Origin: Rubrivivax sp.
GTDB taxonomy: Bacteria; Pseudomonadota; Gammaproteobacteria; Burkholderiales; Burkholderiaceae_C
Length of the DNA stretch: 42,297 nucleotides
Direction of reading: 5' to 3'
Assembly (NCBI GenBank): GCA_020852865.1
Contig: JADYZZ010000098.1
Location: 1 to 42,297 of the forward strand
Shown: positions 28,208 through 36,214 of the stretch, piece after piece
Numbering within the stretch: position 1 is the first letter of the stretch
Layout of the letters: the number at the start of each line of letters is the position of its first letter
Notes under the pieces: generated by a model
Told to the model about the DNA's origin: nothing
Database searches by the model: none
The model's input: only the letters and a program-made list of their open reading frames with translations
Translations under genes and position numbers: made by a program

Positions 28208-30631
28208 ATGAGCCAGGATCTGCCCACCCACGCGCGCGTCGTCGTCGTCGGCGGCGGCATCGCCGGCTGTTCCGCCGCCTACCACCTCGCCCGGCTGGGC
28301 ATCGGCGACGTCCTGCTGCTCGAGCAAGGCCGCCTGACCAGCGGGACGACCTGGCATGCCGCGGGCCTGGTGGGGCAGATGCGGCCCAACCGCAACCAGA
28401 CGCGCATGAGCCGCTACGGCATCGAGCTGTACGCGGCGCTCGAGGCCGAGACCGGCCTGGCCACCGGCTGGAAGCGCTGCGGCAGCGTCAACGTCGCGCG
28501 CACGCCCGAGCGCATGCAGATGCTCAGGCGCCAAGCGGCGCTGGCGCGCAGCTTCGGCGTCGAGGTGCAGCTGATCTCGCCGCGCGAAGCCGGCGATCTG
28601 TGGCCGCTGATGCGCACCGACGATCTGCAAGGCGCGATCTGGATCCCCGGCGACGGCAAGGCCAATCCGGCCGACCTGTGCATGAGTCTGGCCAAGGGGG
28701 CCCGCCAGCGCGGCGCGCGGCTGCTCGAAGGCGTCGAGGTCACCGGCGTGCTCCGCGCGGGCGGCGCGCAGCGCCCGCGCGTTGCCGGCGTGCGCACGGC
28801 GCAAGGCGAGGTGCGCTGCGAGCTGCTCGTGGTCTGCGCCGGGCTGTGGGCGCGCCAGTTCGGCGCGCTGGCCGGCGTCACGGTGCCGCTCTACGCGGCC
28901 GAGCATTTCTACCTCGTGACCGACCGCATCGAAGGCGTGCATCCGATGCTGCCGGTGATGCGCGACCCCGACGGCTGCATCTACTACAAGGAGGAGGTGG
29001 GCGGCCTCGTGATGGGCGGCTTCGAGCCGCAGGCCAAACCCTGGCGCGTCGACCCGGTGCCGGCGAGCTTCCAGTTCCAGCTGCTGGGCGAGGACTGGGA
29101 GCAGTTCGAGGTGCTGATGACCAACGCCATCCACCGCACGCCCTGCCTCGAGCAGGCCAAGGTGAAGATGCTGCTCAACGGCCCCGAGAGCTTCACGCCC
29201 GACGGCAACTTCATCCTCGGCGAGGCGCCCGAGCTGCAGGGCTGCTATGTCTGCGCCGGCTTCAACTCGGCGGGCATCGCCAACAGCGGCGGCGCCGGGC
29301 GGCTCATCGCCGAGTGGATCGCCGCGGGCGAGCCCAGCGTCGACCTGTGGGACGTCGACATCCGCCGCTTCGGGCCCTTCATGGCCAACCGCAGGGCGCT
29401 GGCCGAACGCAGCGGCGAGACGCTCGGCCTGCACTATGCGATGCGCTGGCCGCGCCAGGAGCTCGAGACGATGCGGCCGCTGCGCACCTCGCCCCTGTAC
29501 GACCTGCTGGCGGCGAAGAACGCCGAGTTCGGCTGCAGAAACGGCTGGGAGCGCGCCAACTACTTCAGGCCGGCCGGCGCGACGCGGCCGCCGCCCACGC
29601 TGGGCCGGCCGGGCTGGCTCGACTGGATGATCGCGGAGCAGCGTGCCACGCGCGAGGCCGTCGCCTTGTACGACCAGACCAGCTTCGGCAAGCTGCTGCT
29701 GCAGGGCCGCGACGCGCTGGCCGTGCTGCAGCGCCTGTGCGCCAACGAGATCGACGTCGCCCCGGGCCGCATGGTCTACACCGCGCTGCTCAACGAGCGC
29801 GGCGGCTTCGAGAGCGACCTCACGGTGATGCGGCTGGCGCCCGAGCGCTTCTTGCTCGTCACCGGCTCTGCCCAGCCGGTGCGCGACGCCGACTGGATCG
29901 GCCGCCACATCGAGGCCGACGAGTTCGCCGTGCTCAGCGACGTGAGCGCGCTCACGAGCGTGCTCTCGGTGATGGGCCCGAAGGCGCGCGAGCTGCTCGC
30001 GCGCGTCAGCCCCGACGATCTGTCGCCGCAGGCGCTGCCGCACGCGCACACGCGCGAGATCGACCTCGGCCATGCGCGCGTGCGCGCCGCGCGCATGAGC
30101 TATGTCGGCGGGCCCGGCTACGAGCTGTACGTGCCGGTCGAGGTGGCGCGCCATGTCTACCTCGCGCTGCACGAGGCAGGCGCCGGGCTCGGCCTGCGCG
30201 ACGCCGGCTACTACGCCCTGGACGCGCTGCGCATCGAGGCCGGCCGACGCGCCTGGGGTGCCGAGCTCGGGCCCGACGAGACGCCGTTCGAGGCCGGGCT
30301 CACGATCGGCGTGCGCCTGGACAAGGCGAGCGGCTTCATCGGCCGCGAGGCGCTGCGCGCGGCCCGGGGCCAGCCGCTGCGCAAGAAGCTGCTCACCTTC
30401 GTTTTCGACGACCCGGCCGTCTACGCCTGGGGCGGCGAGGCGATCGAGATCGACGGCCAGGTGGCGGGCGAGCTGAGCTCGGTGGGCTGGAGTCCGAAGG
30501 CCGGCGCTTGCGTCGCCCTGGGCTACGTGCGCGGCCCGGCGGCCGCGGCCGAGCATGCCGGCACGCCGGTGCGCATCGACTTGTGGGGCGAGGGCGCCGG
30601 CGCGCGCGCCTTCGATCGCTGGAGCGGTTGA
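28208..30631 (+). CDS. FAD-dependent oxidoreductase with GcvT domain (dimethylglycine/sarcosine dehydrogenase family)
   Basis: An 807-residue flavoprotein. The N-terminal DAO-type FAD domain starts VVVVGGGIAGCSAAYHLARL; SGTTWHAAGL contains H50, the position of covalent FAD attachment in dimethylglycine dehydrogenase. An FAO_M linker (about 385-440) and a GcvT folate-binding aminomethyltransferase-like part with its C-terminal barrel (about 440-800) follow. Family enzymes oxidatively demethylate N-methyl amines and pass the one-carbon unit to tetrahydrofolate. The gene lies 50 nt after the transporter gene and closes the plus-strand arm. Substrate unproven: sarcosine, dimethylglycine, or N-methylated AEP are possible. 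Confidence 0.87.
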   Translation: MSQDLPTHARVVVVGGGIAGCSAAYHLARLGIGDVLLLEQGRLTSGTTWHAAGLVGQMRPNRNQTRMSRYGIELYAALEAETGLATGWKRCGSVNVARTPERMQMLRRQAALARSFGVEVQLISPREAGDLWPLMRTDDLQGAIWIPGDGKANPADLCMSLAKGARQRGARLLEGVEVTGVLRAGGAQRPRVAGVRTAQGEVRCELLVVCAGLWARQFGALAGVTVPLYAAEHFYLVTDRIEGVHPMLPVMRDPDGCIYYKEEVGGLVMGGFEPQAKPWRVDPVPASFQFQLLGEDWEQFEVLMTNAIHRTPCLEQAKVKMLLNGPESFTPDGNFILGEAPELQGCYVCAGFNSAGIANSGGAGRLIAEWIAAGEPSVDLWDVDIRRFGPFMANRRALAERSGETLGLHYAMRWPRQELETMRPLRTSPLYDLLAAKNAEFGCRNGWERANYFRPAGATRPPPTLGRPGWLDWMIAEQRATREAVALYDQTSFGKLLLQGRDALAVLQRLCANEIDVAPGRMVYTALLNERGGFESDLTVMRLAPERFLLVTGSAQPVRDADWIGRHIEADEFAVLSDVSALTSVLSVMGPKARELLARVSPDDLSPQALPHAHTREIDLGHARVRAARMSYVGGPGYELYVPVEVARHVYLALHEAGAGLGLRDAGYYALDALRIEAGRRAWGAELGPDETPFEAGLTIGVRLDKASGFIGREALRAARGQPLRKKLLTFVFDDPAVYAWGGEAIEIDGQVAGELSSVGWSPKAGACVALGYVRGPAAAAEHAGTPVRIDLWGEGAGARAFDRWSG

Positions 30632-30733
30632 GCCGGTGGCGCCAGCCGGCGTGCGCCGGCACGCTGCACGCCCACGCCGGCGCCCGTCGGGCAGCTCGCC
30701 AGGCCGGCCGGCCATGCGCGTTGCGCGCCGCCC

Positions 30734-30760
30734 GGCCGCAGGGGCGGCCCACGCTCCTAG
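30734..30760 (-). repeat. Third copy of the TAG repeat, beside a GC hairpin
   Basis: Read on the minus strand, 30747-30760 is CTAGGAGCGTGGGC, matching the first 14 bases of the repeats at 4601 and 33928. It overlaps a 6-bp hairpin GGCCGC-AGGG-GCGGCC at 30734-30749. Another GC stem (GCCGGC-GTGC-GCCGGC, 30645-30660) is closer to the flavoprotein stop codon. Together they may end transcription of the plus-strand phosphonate arm; no T-tract is present. Confidence 0.45.
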
Positions 30761-30821
30761 AGACCGCACGCGAAGCGGCGTGTCGGGTTCGCCGTAATAT
30801 CGCCCGCATCCCCGGCCTCCG

Positions 30822-31754
30822 ATGGCGAACGCGCAGGCGCAGCCCCCGCAGATGAGTGAACCGATCCCCCGCCTCGACTTCGGCCGCGTCAGCGTCTACC
30901 TGGGCCACAAGTCGGGCAAGTACCCCGACGGCAACCAGGTCGTCGTGCGCGGCAGCGACACGCGCGCCGTGTTCGACACGCCGCTGGTGGCCAACCGCAT
31001 CGGCCCCGAGTTCGATGCCGCCGAACTGGTGCTGCTCGGCCACGCGCACGAGGACCACATGGCCGGGCTGCACCGGCTGCCGCGTGCGCTCGTGCAGGCG
31101 CACGAGGACGACCTCGAAGCCGTGCGCAGCTGGCCGGCGCTGTTGCGGCATTACGGCCTGTCGCGCGAGCTGGGCGATCCGATGCTCGCCAAGCTGCAAC
31201 GCGAGTTCCACTACGCGCCGCGCCCCGACGCCGTCGGCTACCGCGACGGCGCGCTGTGGGAGCTCGGCCGCACGCGGGTGCGTGCGCTGCATACGCCCGG
31301 CCACACCGCCGGGCACTGCGTGCTGCTGGTCGAGCCCGAAGGCGTGGCCTTCCTCGGCGACATCGACCTCACGAGCTTCGGCCCCTACTATGCCGACGCC
31401 AGCTCGAGCCTGGCGGCCACACGACGCACGCTGGCGCGCGTGGCCGAGCTGCCGGCGCAGGTCTGGGTGACCTCGCATCATCGCGGCGTGTACACCGAGC
31501 GCAGCGCCTTCTTGCAGGCGCTGACGGCGTACACGGCGACGATCGACGAACGCGGCGAGCGGCTGCTGGGCATGCTGGCCGACGGGCCCAAGACGATCGA
31601 CGAGCTGGCCGAGATTCGCCTCATCTACCCGCCCGGCTACGAAGACCTGTGGATCGAATACGCCGAACGCCGCACCATCGAGCAGCACCTCGACGAGCTG
31701 CTCGCCGCCGGCCGCGTCGAGGCCGACGGCGAGGGGCGCTTTGCGCGCCGCTGA
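30822..31754 (+). CDS. MBL-fold metallo-hydrolase
   Basis: A 310-residue metallo-beta-lactamase-fold hydrolase. Metal motifs are LLGHAHEDHMAG (HxHxDH), TPGHTAGH, GDIDL and a late TSHH. It belongs to the glyoxalase II/hydroxyacylglutathione-hydrolase-like branch in general form; a C-terminal helical part (about 235-305) resembles the winged-helix tail of LACTB2-like proteins. No signal peptide. A TAATAT at 30795-30800 could be its -10 element. ATG 30822 is the first start and ATG 30852 (MSEPIP) is equally possible. Substrate unknown. Confidence 0.85.
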   Translation: MANAQAQPPQMSEPIPRLDFGRVSVYLGHKSGKYPDGNQVVVRGSDTRAVFDTPLVANRIGPEFDAAELVLLGHAHEDHMAGLHRLPRALVQAHEDDLEAVRSWPALLRHYGLSRELGDPMLAKLQREFHYAPRPDAVGYRDGALWELGRTRVRALHTPGHTAGHCVLLVEPEGVAFLGDIDLTSFGPYYADASSSLAATRRTLARVAELPAQVWVTSHHRGVYTERSAFLQALTAYTATIDERGERLLGMLADGPKTIDELAEIRLIYPPGYEDLWIEYAERRTIEQHLDELLAAGRVEADGEGRFARR

Positions 31755-31956
31755 AGCGCCGCGCGGCCGCAGCGCGCCACGGCCGCCGGCGCCGCTGATC
31801 GACCGGCGCGCGGGCATGCAGCCCGCGCCCGGGGGAGCGGGCCGCTCGGCGCACGCGCCATGGCTTCGGACGACGCGCGAGCGCTTGCGTCGCGCCGCAG
31901 GCGCGCCGTCGCGCCGGGCCGCAGGCGGGCTGTCGCGCCGGGCCGCCGGAGATCCG

Positions 31957-33330
31957 ATGGGCGCGGCCGCAGGCGGCCTGCTGCGCCGGCTCGCCGGCGG
32001 CTTGCGGCGCACCGTGCTGGCGCTGGGCTTGCTCGTGCCGGCGGCCGCGCTGGCCTGGAGCAACCACGCGCTGATCAGCGCTCCAGCGCTGCGCGCGTTG
32101 CCCGAATTCGCCGCCTTGCCGGCGCTGCCGGCCGAGCCGCTCGAGGCCTTCCTCGTCGCGCAGGGCGCGCGCCTCGAGCAGGTGCTCGACCAGGAGGAAG
32201 TCTGGGCGCGCGCGCATGTGCACGCCTACGCGGCGCGTCCCGACGCGCTGCGCTACCGCGTCGCCGGCGCGGCCGACGGAGCCGAGCTGCGGCGCCGCTT
32301 CGTCGCCGCCGTGCGCATCGCGCCCGATGCCCGGCTGGCGCTCTTCGTGCAGCGCGGCGCGATCGGGGAGCCCGACAGCGGGCGCGCGCCGCTGGCCGCG
32401 CGCGAGGTCACGACGCTGCCGCACGACAGCACGCTCGAGGCGACGCCGTTCGTGGCGCTGCGCGCGGGCGAGCCGGTGCGGCCGCTCGAGATCGTGACGA
32501 GCGCGTCCGACGAACCCGACTACGGGCTCGACATCGGCCTGTGGTCCGACAACGGCACGCCGCAGGGCCGGGCCTACGGCTTCGGGCCGCAGCCCTTCGG
32601 CAACCCGGCGCTGGCCTTCGGCACGCAGGCGCCTTTCCACATGGGCTTCTTCCACGAGTCGCGCATCGTCTACCTCGCCGCCGGCTTCCTCGAGCGCACC
32701 TATCCCGAATACCGCATCCACCTGTGGAAGACGCTCGCCGAGCACGCGCTGCGCAGCGGCCACGGTTACTGGGGCTGGCGCTTCGCCGGCTGGGCGATGC
32801 ACTACCTGCAGGATCTCGCGCAGCCCTACCACGCGCGTGTGCTGCCCGGCGTGGGCACCGTGCGCATGCTGTGGATCAACACGCTGCACCTGGCCGGCTG
32901 GCCGCGCCTGCGCGACGAGGCGGTGACGTTGGTGTCGAACCGCCATCTCGCGTTCGAGAACTTCCAGCGCACCGTGCTGTGGGCTGCGCGGCGCGACCCG
33001 GCGCCGGCCGCCGCCTTGTCCGAGGCACTGGGCGACGCCGCCGCCGACCCGAAGTACGACGACGACAGCGCGCGCAGCGGCGCCGCGCGTCGGGCCGCCG
33101 CCGCGGCCGACGCGCTCGACGCGACGCTGGCCGCCACGCTGCCCGCGCGCTACGTGAGCGACCCGGGCTTCGAGTTCGGCGCCGCCGAGCAGGGGATCGA
33201 TCTCGAGGTGCAGCTTGCGCGCGGCAATCCCGCGGGGCGTGCTGCGCTGGTGCGGGCCCTCGCGCCGCGGCTGGCCGACGCCGGCGCCTACAGCCGAGCC
33301 CTGGTGCGCAGCGTGCTGGCGACGCGCTGA
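31957..33330 (+). CDS. Secreted zinc-dependent phospholipase C / S1-P1 nuclease-like protein
   Basis: A 457-residue exported protein. A twin-Arg-poor, hydrophobic signal (about 1-34) ends AALA just before WSNHALI; in zinc phospholipase C and S1/P1 nucleases the mature N-terminal Trp is itself a metal ligand. HYLQDLAQPYHA near residue 285 is the helix that carries further zinc ligands in this superfamily, and a GFFHES motif precedes it. It probably cleaves phosphodiesters outside the cytoplasm, whether in lipids or nucleic acids is undecided. GGAG lies 6 nt before the ATG. The 202-nt upstream gap has two 15-bp direct repeats (31908-31922, 31932-31946). It is longer than bacterial PLC (about 245-280 residues). 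Confidence 0.7.
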   Translation: MGAAAGGLLRRLAGGLRRTVLALGLLVPAAALAWSNHALISAPALRALPEFAALPALPAEPLEAFLVAQGARLEQVLDQEEVWARAHVHAYAARPDALRYRVAGAADGAELRRRFVAAVRIAPDARLALFVQRGAIGEPDSGRAPLAAREVTTLPHDSTLEATPFVALRAGEPVRPLEIVTSASDEPDYGLDIGLWSDNGTPQGRAYGFGPQPFGNPALAFGTQAPFHMGFFHESRIVYLAAGFLERTYPEYRIHLWKTLAEHALRSGHGYWGWRFAGWAMHYLQDLAQPYHARVLPGVGTVRMLWINTLHLAGWPRLRDEAVTLVSNRHLAFENFQRTVLWAARRDPAPAAALSEALGDAAADPKYDDDSARSGAARRAAAAADALDATLAATLPARYVSDPGFEFGAAEQGIDLEVQLARGNPAGRAALVRALAPRLADAGAYSRALVRSVLATR

Positions 33331-33356
33331 GCACGGCGGCGCGCTGAGCACGGCGG
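33323..33356. repeat. 17-bp tandem duplication at the phospholipase-like gene end
   Basis: CGCGCTGAGCACGGCGG occurs twice head to tail (33323-33339, 33340-33356), with the stop codon of the phospholipase-like gene in the first copy. It looks like a recent slippage or duplication event and does not change the protein. Confidence 0.75.
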
Positions 33357-33445
33357 CGCGCACTTGGTATGCTGCCCGCCTTCGGCAGGGCGCCGCCGCC
33401 GCGAGCGCTGCCGCCACGCCCACAAATCGATCCGGTGCCGCCGCC

Positions 33446-33907
33446 TTGCGTGCCCTCGAAGCGAAGATCCCCGCGCCGGTGGTGACGCTGGCCGTCGCGC
33501 TCGTGATGCGCGGGCTGTTCCTGCAGGCTGCGCCGCAGGTGCAGACCGGCTCGCTGCGGGCGATGGCCACCGTCGTCGTTGCGCTCAGCAGCGCGGCCAT
33601 TGCGCTGGCTGCGTTCTTCGCCTTCTGGCGTGCCGGCACGACGATCAACCCGATGCGGCCCGAGCGGGCAAGGGTGCTCGTCACGCACGGGATCTACCGC
33701 TTCACGCGCAACCCGATGTACCTGAGCTTGCTGCTGCTGCTGCTGGCCTACGCAATCGAGCTGGCGGCGCCGCTCGCGTTGCTCGGGCCGGTCGTCTTCG
33801 TCGCGTACATCACGCGCTATCAGGTGCTGCCCGAGGAGCGCGTGCTCGAGCGCAAGTTCGGCGCCGACTGGACGCGCTACCGCAGCATGGTGCGGCGCTG
33901 GATCTGA
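33446..33907 (+). CDS. Isoprenylcysteine carboxyl methyltransferase-like (PEMT/ICMT) membrane protein
   Basis: A 153-residue integral membrane protein with about four helices. The C-terminal half carries the ICMT/PEMT pattern: VTHGIYRFTRNPMYLS, a hydrophobic span, then LPEERVLERKFGADWTRYRSMVRRW, where the RNPMY and the E-RxxR-like element bind S-adenosylmethionine in the family. Small bacterial members methylate lipid or unknown acceptors. No in-frame ATG precedes the first helix, so TTG 33446 is the likely start; the frame stays open upstream. It converges with the next minus-strand gene. Confidence 0.75.
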   Translation: MRALEAKIPAPVVTLAVALVMRGLFLQAAPQVQTGSLRAMATVVVALSSAAIALAAFFAFWRAGTTINPMRPERARVLVTHGIYRFTRNPMYLSLLLLLLAYAIELAAPLALLGPVVFVAYITRYQVLPEERVLERKFGADWTRYRSMVRRWI

Positions 33908-33928
33908 GCGTGCCGCCCACGCTCCTAG
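33906..33928. terminator. Hairpin between two convergent stop codons, with the TAG repeat
   Basis: GAGCGTG-CCGCC-CACGCTC (33906-33924) is a perfect 7-bp stem that fills the space between the methyltransferase-like stop (TGA, 33905-33907) and the stop of the opposite gene (TAG, 33927-33925). Read on the minus strand, 33928-33911 is the same 18-mer, stop codon included, that follows the cytochrome gene at 4601-4618. A bidirectional terminator is likely, although no T-tract is seen. Confidence 0.5.
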
Positions 33929-34311
33929 GCAAGGCCGCTGAGCCGGCCCAGGGTCTGCCACAGCCCTTCGGACCGTGGTTCGCGGCGGTGCTGGGCGTTG
34001 TATTCGCGCAGGCGGCGCAGCTCGCGCACGATGGCCGGCGCAAAGCCGCGACGGCCGCCGCGGCGGTCGACCAGCAGGTCTTCGAGCACCTGCTCGGACA
34101 GCCCCATGTCGGCCCAGCACCAGGCGATGCGGTTGGCCACACGCGGATGGGCGACGCACAGGCGCAGCGGCCGGCGGCGCGGCGGCAGCTGGCGCAGCCA
34201 GCGACGCGCAGTGCCGGTGAGCGCCTGGTCGCAGGCGCGCGGCGCGCGCCGCTGGCGCGCCCAGCGCTCGGCGTCGGGGTCGTCGTTCGGTGCGATCAGG
34301 TCTGCGAGCAT
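33925..34311 (-). CDS. Small conserved-looking protein of unknown function
   Basis: A 128-residue soluble, Arg-rich protein that I do not recognise. Features are WARQRRAPRACDQ, a basic PPRRRPLRL stretch, then a helical core (HPRVANRIAWCWADMG, LSEQVLEDLLVDRRGGRRG) and a tail around IVRELRRLREYNAQHR. Codon use matches real genes. The ATG at 34311 is the only ordinary start; the frame is open upstream with a Pro/Ala-rich sequence back to the permease gene 194 nt away, so a longer form from a rare start cannot be excluded. It follows the iron-type permease gene on the same strand. Confidence 0.6.
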   Translation of the reverse strand: MLADLIAPNDDPDAERWARQRRAPRACDQALTGTARRWLRQLPPRRRPLRLCVAHPRVANRIAWCWADMGLSEQVLEDLLVDRRGGRRGFAPAIVRELRRLREYNAQHRREPRSEGLWQTLGRLSGLA

Positions 34312-34505
34312 GGCGGCGGCCTGCGGGTCGACCCGAGCGGCGGCACGGGTCCGTGCCCGGCTTTTCGGCTGCGCGGCCGGCGCGCTGTAGGCCTGCGCAG
34401 GCGTGGCCGGGCGGCAGGGTTGCTCGCCCGTGGCAGGGTTGGCAGAGTGGGGCAGGGCCGGCGACTTCGCGCCGGCGACGGGTTGTCGCGCTGCGGGCGG
34501 CCGCG

Positions 34506-36110
34506 TCAGCGCCGCATTGCGCGGCTGAGCAGCAGCAGCGGCAGCAGCCCGACGGCGACCATCGCCAGCGACGGCAGGGCCGCCTCGGCCAGCCGTTCGT
34601 CGCGCGCCAGGTTGTAGGCCACCACCGCCAGCGTGTCGCTGCCGAATGGCCGCAGCACCAGCGTGGCCGGCAGCTCCTTCATCACGTCGACGAAGACCAG
34701 CAGCAATGCCGCCAGCAGCGAGCGCCGCAGCAGCGGCAGATGCAGCGCGAGCAGCACGCGACGCGGCCCGGCGCCGAGCAGCTTCGCCGTTTCGTCGACG
34801 CTGGCCGGTACGCGTGCGTAGCCGGACTCGATCGATTGCATCGCCACCGCCGTGAAGCGCACCAGATAGGCGGTGAGCAGCCCGGCCGCCGTGCCGGTGA
34901 ACAACGCCGCCGCTCCCGAATCGGGCCACAGCCGCTGCAGCCAGCCGAGCGGGATCAGCACGCCGACGGCGAGCACCGCGCCCGGCACCGCGTAGCCCAG
35001 CGAAAGCGTGCGCGCGGCCAGCGGCAGAACGCGGCCCCGGCGGCCGCGCAGCGCGTGGCCGAGCGCCCAGGCCAGGAGCGTGGCACCGAGCGCGGCCAGC
35101 GCGGCGAGCCGCAGGCTCGTCGCCGACCATTGTGCGAAGCGCTCGAGCGGCAGCCCGAACTCGCTGGTGCGCGCCTGCACCCACACCAGCCGCGCCAGCC
35201 ACAGCACCGGCAGCGCGAAACCCAGCAGCACCGGCAAGGCGCACAGTGCGGTGGCACCCCAGGCGGCGGCGCCCGTGAGCGGCGCCAGGCGCGCGTCGGC
35301 CGCGTGCGGCGCGTCGGCGCGGCTGGCCGCCCAGCGCAACCGGCGCTGCGCCGCGCGCTCGGCGGCGAGCACGACGGCCACGACGAGCAGCAGCAGCGAG
35401 GCGAGCTGGGCGGCGGCCACGCGATCGTCGAGCACCAGCCAGGCCTTGTAGATGCCGGTGCTGAAGGTCGTCAGGCCGAAGTACGAACCGACGCCGTAAT
35501 CGGCGAGCACCTCCATCAGGGCCAGCGCGGTGCCGGCAGCGATGGCCGGTCGTGCCATCGGCAGCGCCACTTCGCGCACGCGGCGTCCCAGGGGGGCGCC
35601 GAGCAGACGCGCCGCCTCGATCAGCCGCACGGCGCGCTCGCCGAGCGCGGCGCGCGTCAGCAGGTAGACGTAGGGGTACAGGCACAGCACGAACAGCAGC
35701 ACCGCGCCGGGCAGGCTGCGCACGTCCGGCCACAGCGCGCCGCGCCAGCCGAAGGCCTTGCGCAGTCCGGTCTGCAGCGGCCCGGCGAACTGCAGCGCAT
35801 CGGTCCAGGCATAGGCCAGCACGTAGGCGGGGATGGCCAGCGGCAGCAGCAGCGCCCATTCGAAGAAGCGCCGTCCCGGGAACTGCGCCAGCGCTACCGC
35901 CGCCGCGGTGGCCGTGCCGAGCAGCACGACGCCCGCGCCGGTGCCCAGCACGAGCAGCGTCGACTGCAGCACGTAGCCCGGCAGCACGGTGCGCGCCTGT
36001 TCGCGCAGGACATGCCAGGCAGCGGCATCGAAGCTGAACCAGGCGGCCAGCACGGCCAGCACCGGCAGCGCGAGCAGCAGGCACAGGGCGGCGAGCAGCG
36101 CGCGCATCAT
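34506..36110 (-). CDS. Iron(III)-type ABC transporter permease (FbpB-like, double domain)
   Basis: A 534-residue permease with two membrane domains of about six helices (residues 5-245 and 280-530), each with an EAA loop (EAARLLGAPLGRRVREV; DETAKLLGAGPRRVLL). Length and form match FbpB/SfuB permeases for ferric iron. Two adjacent ATGs (36110, 36107) are possible. It diverges from its probable ATPase, an unusual arrangement, with a Fur-like site between them. No periplasmic binding protein gene is nearby. Confidence 0.87.
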   Translation of the reverse strand: MMRALLAALCLLLALPVLAVLAAWFSFDAAAWHVLREQARTVLPGYVLQSTLLVLGTGAGVVLLGTATAAAVALAQFPGRRFFEWALLLPLAIPAYVLAYAWTDALQFAGPLQTGLRKAFGWRGALWPDVRSLPGAVLLFVLCLYPYVYLLTRAALGERAVRLIEAARLLGAPLGRRVREVALPMARPAIAAGTALALMEVLADYGVGSYFGLTTFSTGIYKAWLVLDDRVAAAQLASLLLLVVAVVLAAERAAQRRLRWAASRADAPHAADARLAPLTGAAAWGATALCALPVLLGFALPVLWLARLVWVQARTSEFGLPLERFAQWSATSLRLAALAALGATLLAWALGHALRGRRGRVLPLAARTLSLGYAVPGAVLAVGVLIPLGWLQRLWPDSGAAALFTGTAAGLLTAYLVRFTAVAMQSIESGYARVPASVDETAKLLGAGPRRVLLALHLPLLRRSLLAALLLVFVDVMKELPATLVLRPFGSDTLAVVAYNLARDERLAEAALPSLAMVAVGLLPLLLLSRAMRR

Positions 36111-36172
36111 CGCGGCGGCGCCAGGCGACGCGGGTCGACGCCTGCGCCCGTCGCTGGCGGAATCGGCCGGAT

Positions 36173-36191
36173 GGGAATCGTACGCATTCTC
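36173..36191. promoter_or_regulatory. Candidate Fur box between divergent iron-transport genes
   Basis: The minus strand of 36173-36191, GAGAATGCGTACGATTCCC, agrees at 11 of 19 positions with the Fur consensus GATAATGATAATCATTATC and has the expected dyad. A few bases on, the minus strand also contains ATGATAATC (within 36200-36210), matching the consensus core exactly. The 104-nt gap separates a permease and an ATPase of iron type, which makes Fur control plausible. Confidence 0.45.
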
Positions 36192-36214
36192 TTTCGCTCG
36201 ATTATCATCGCGCG

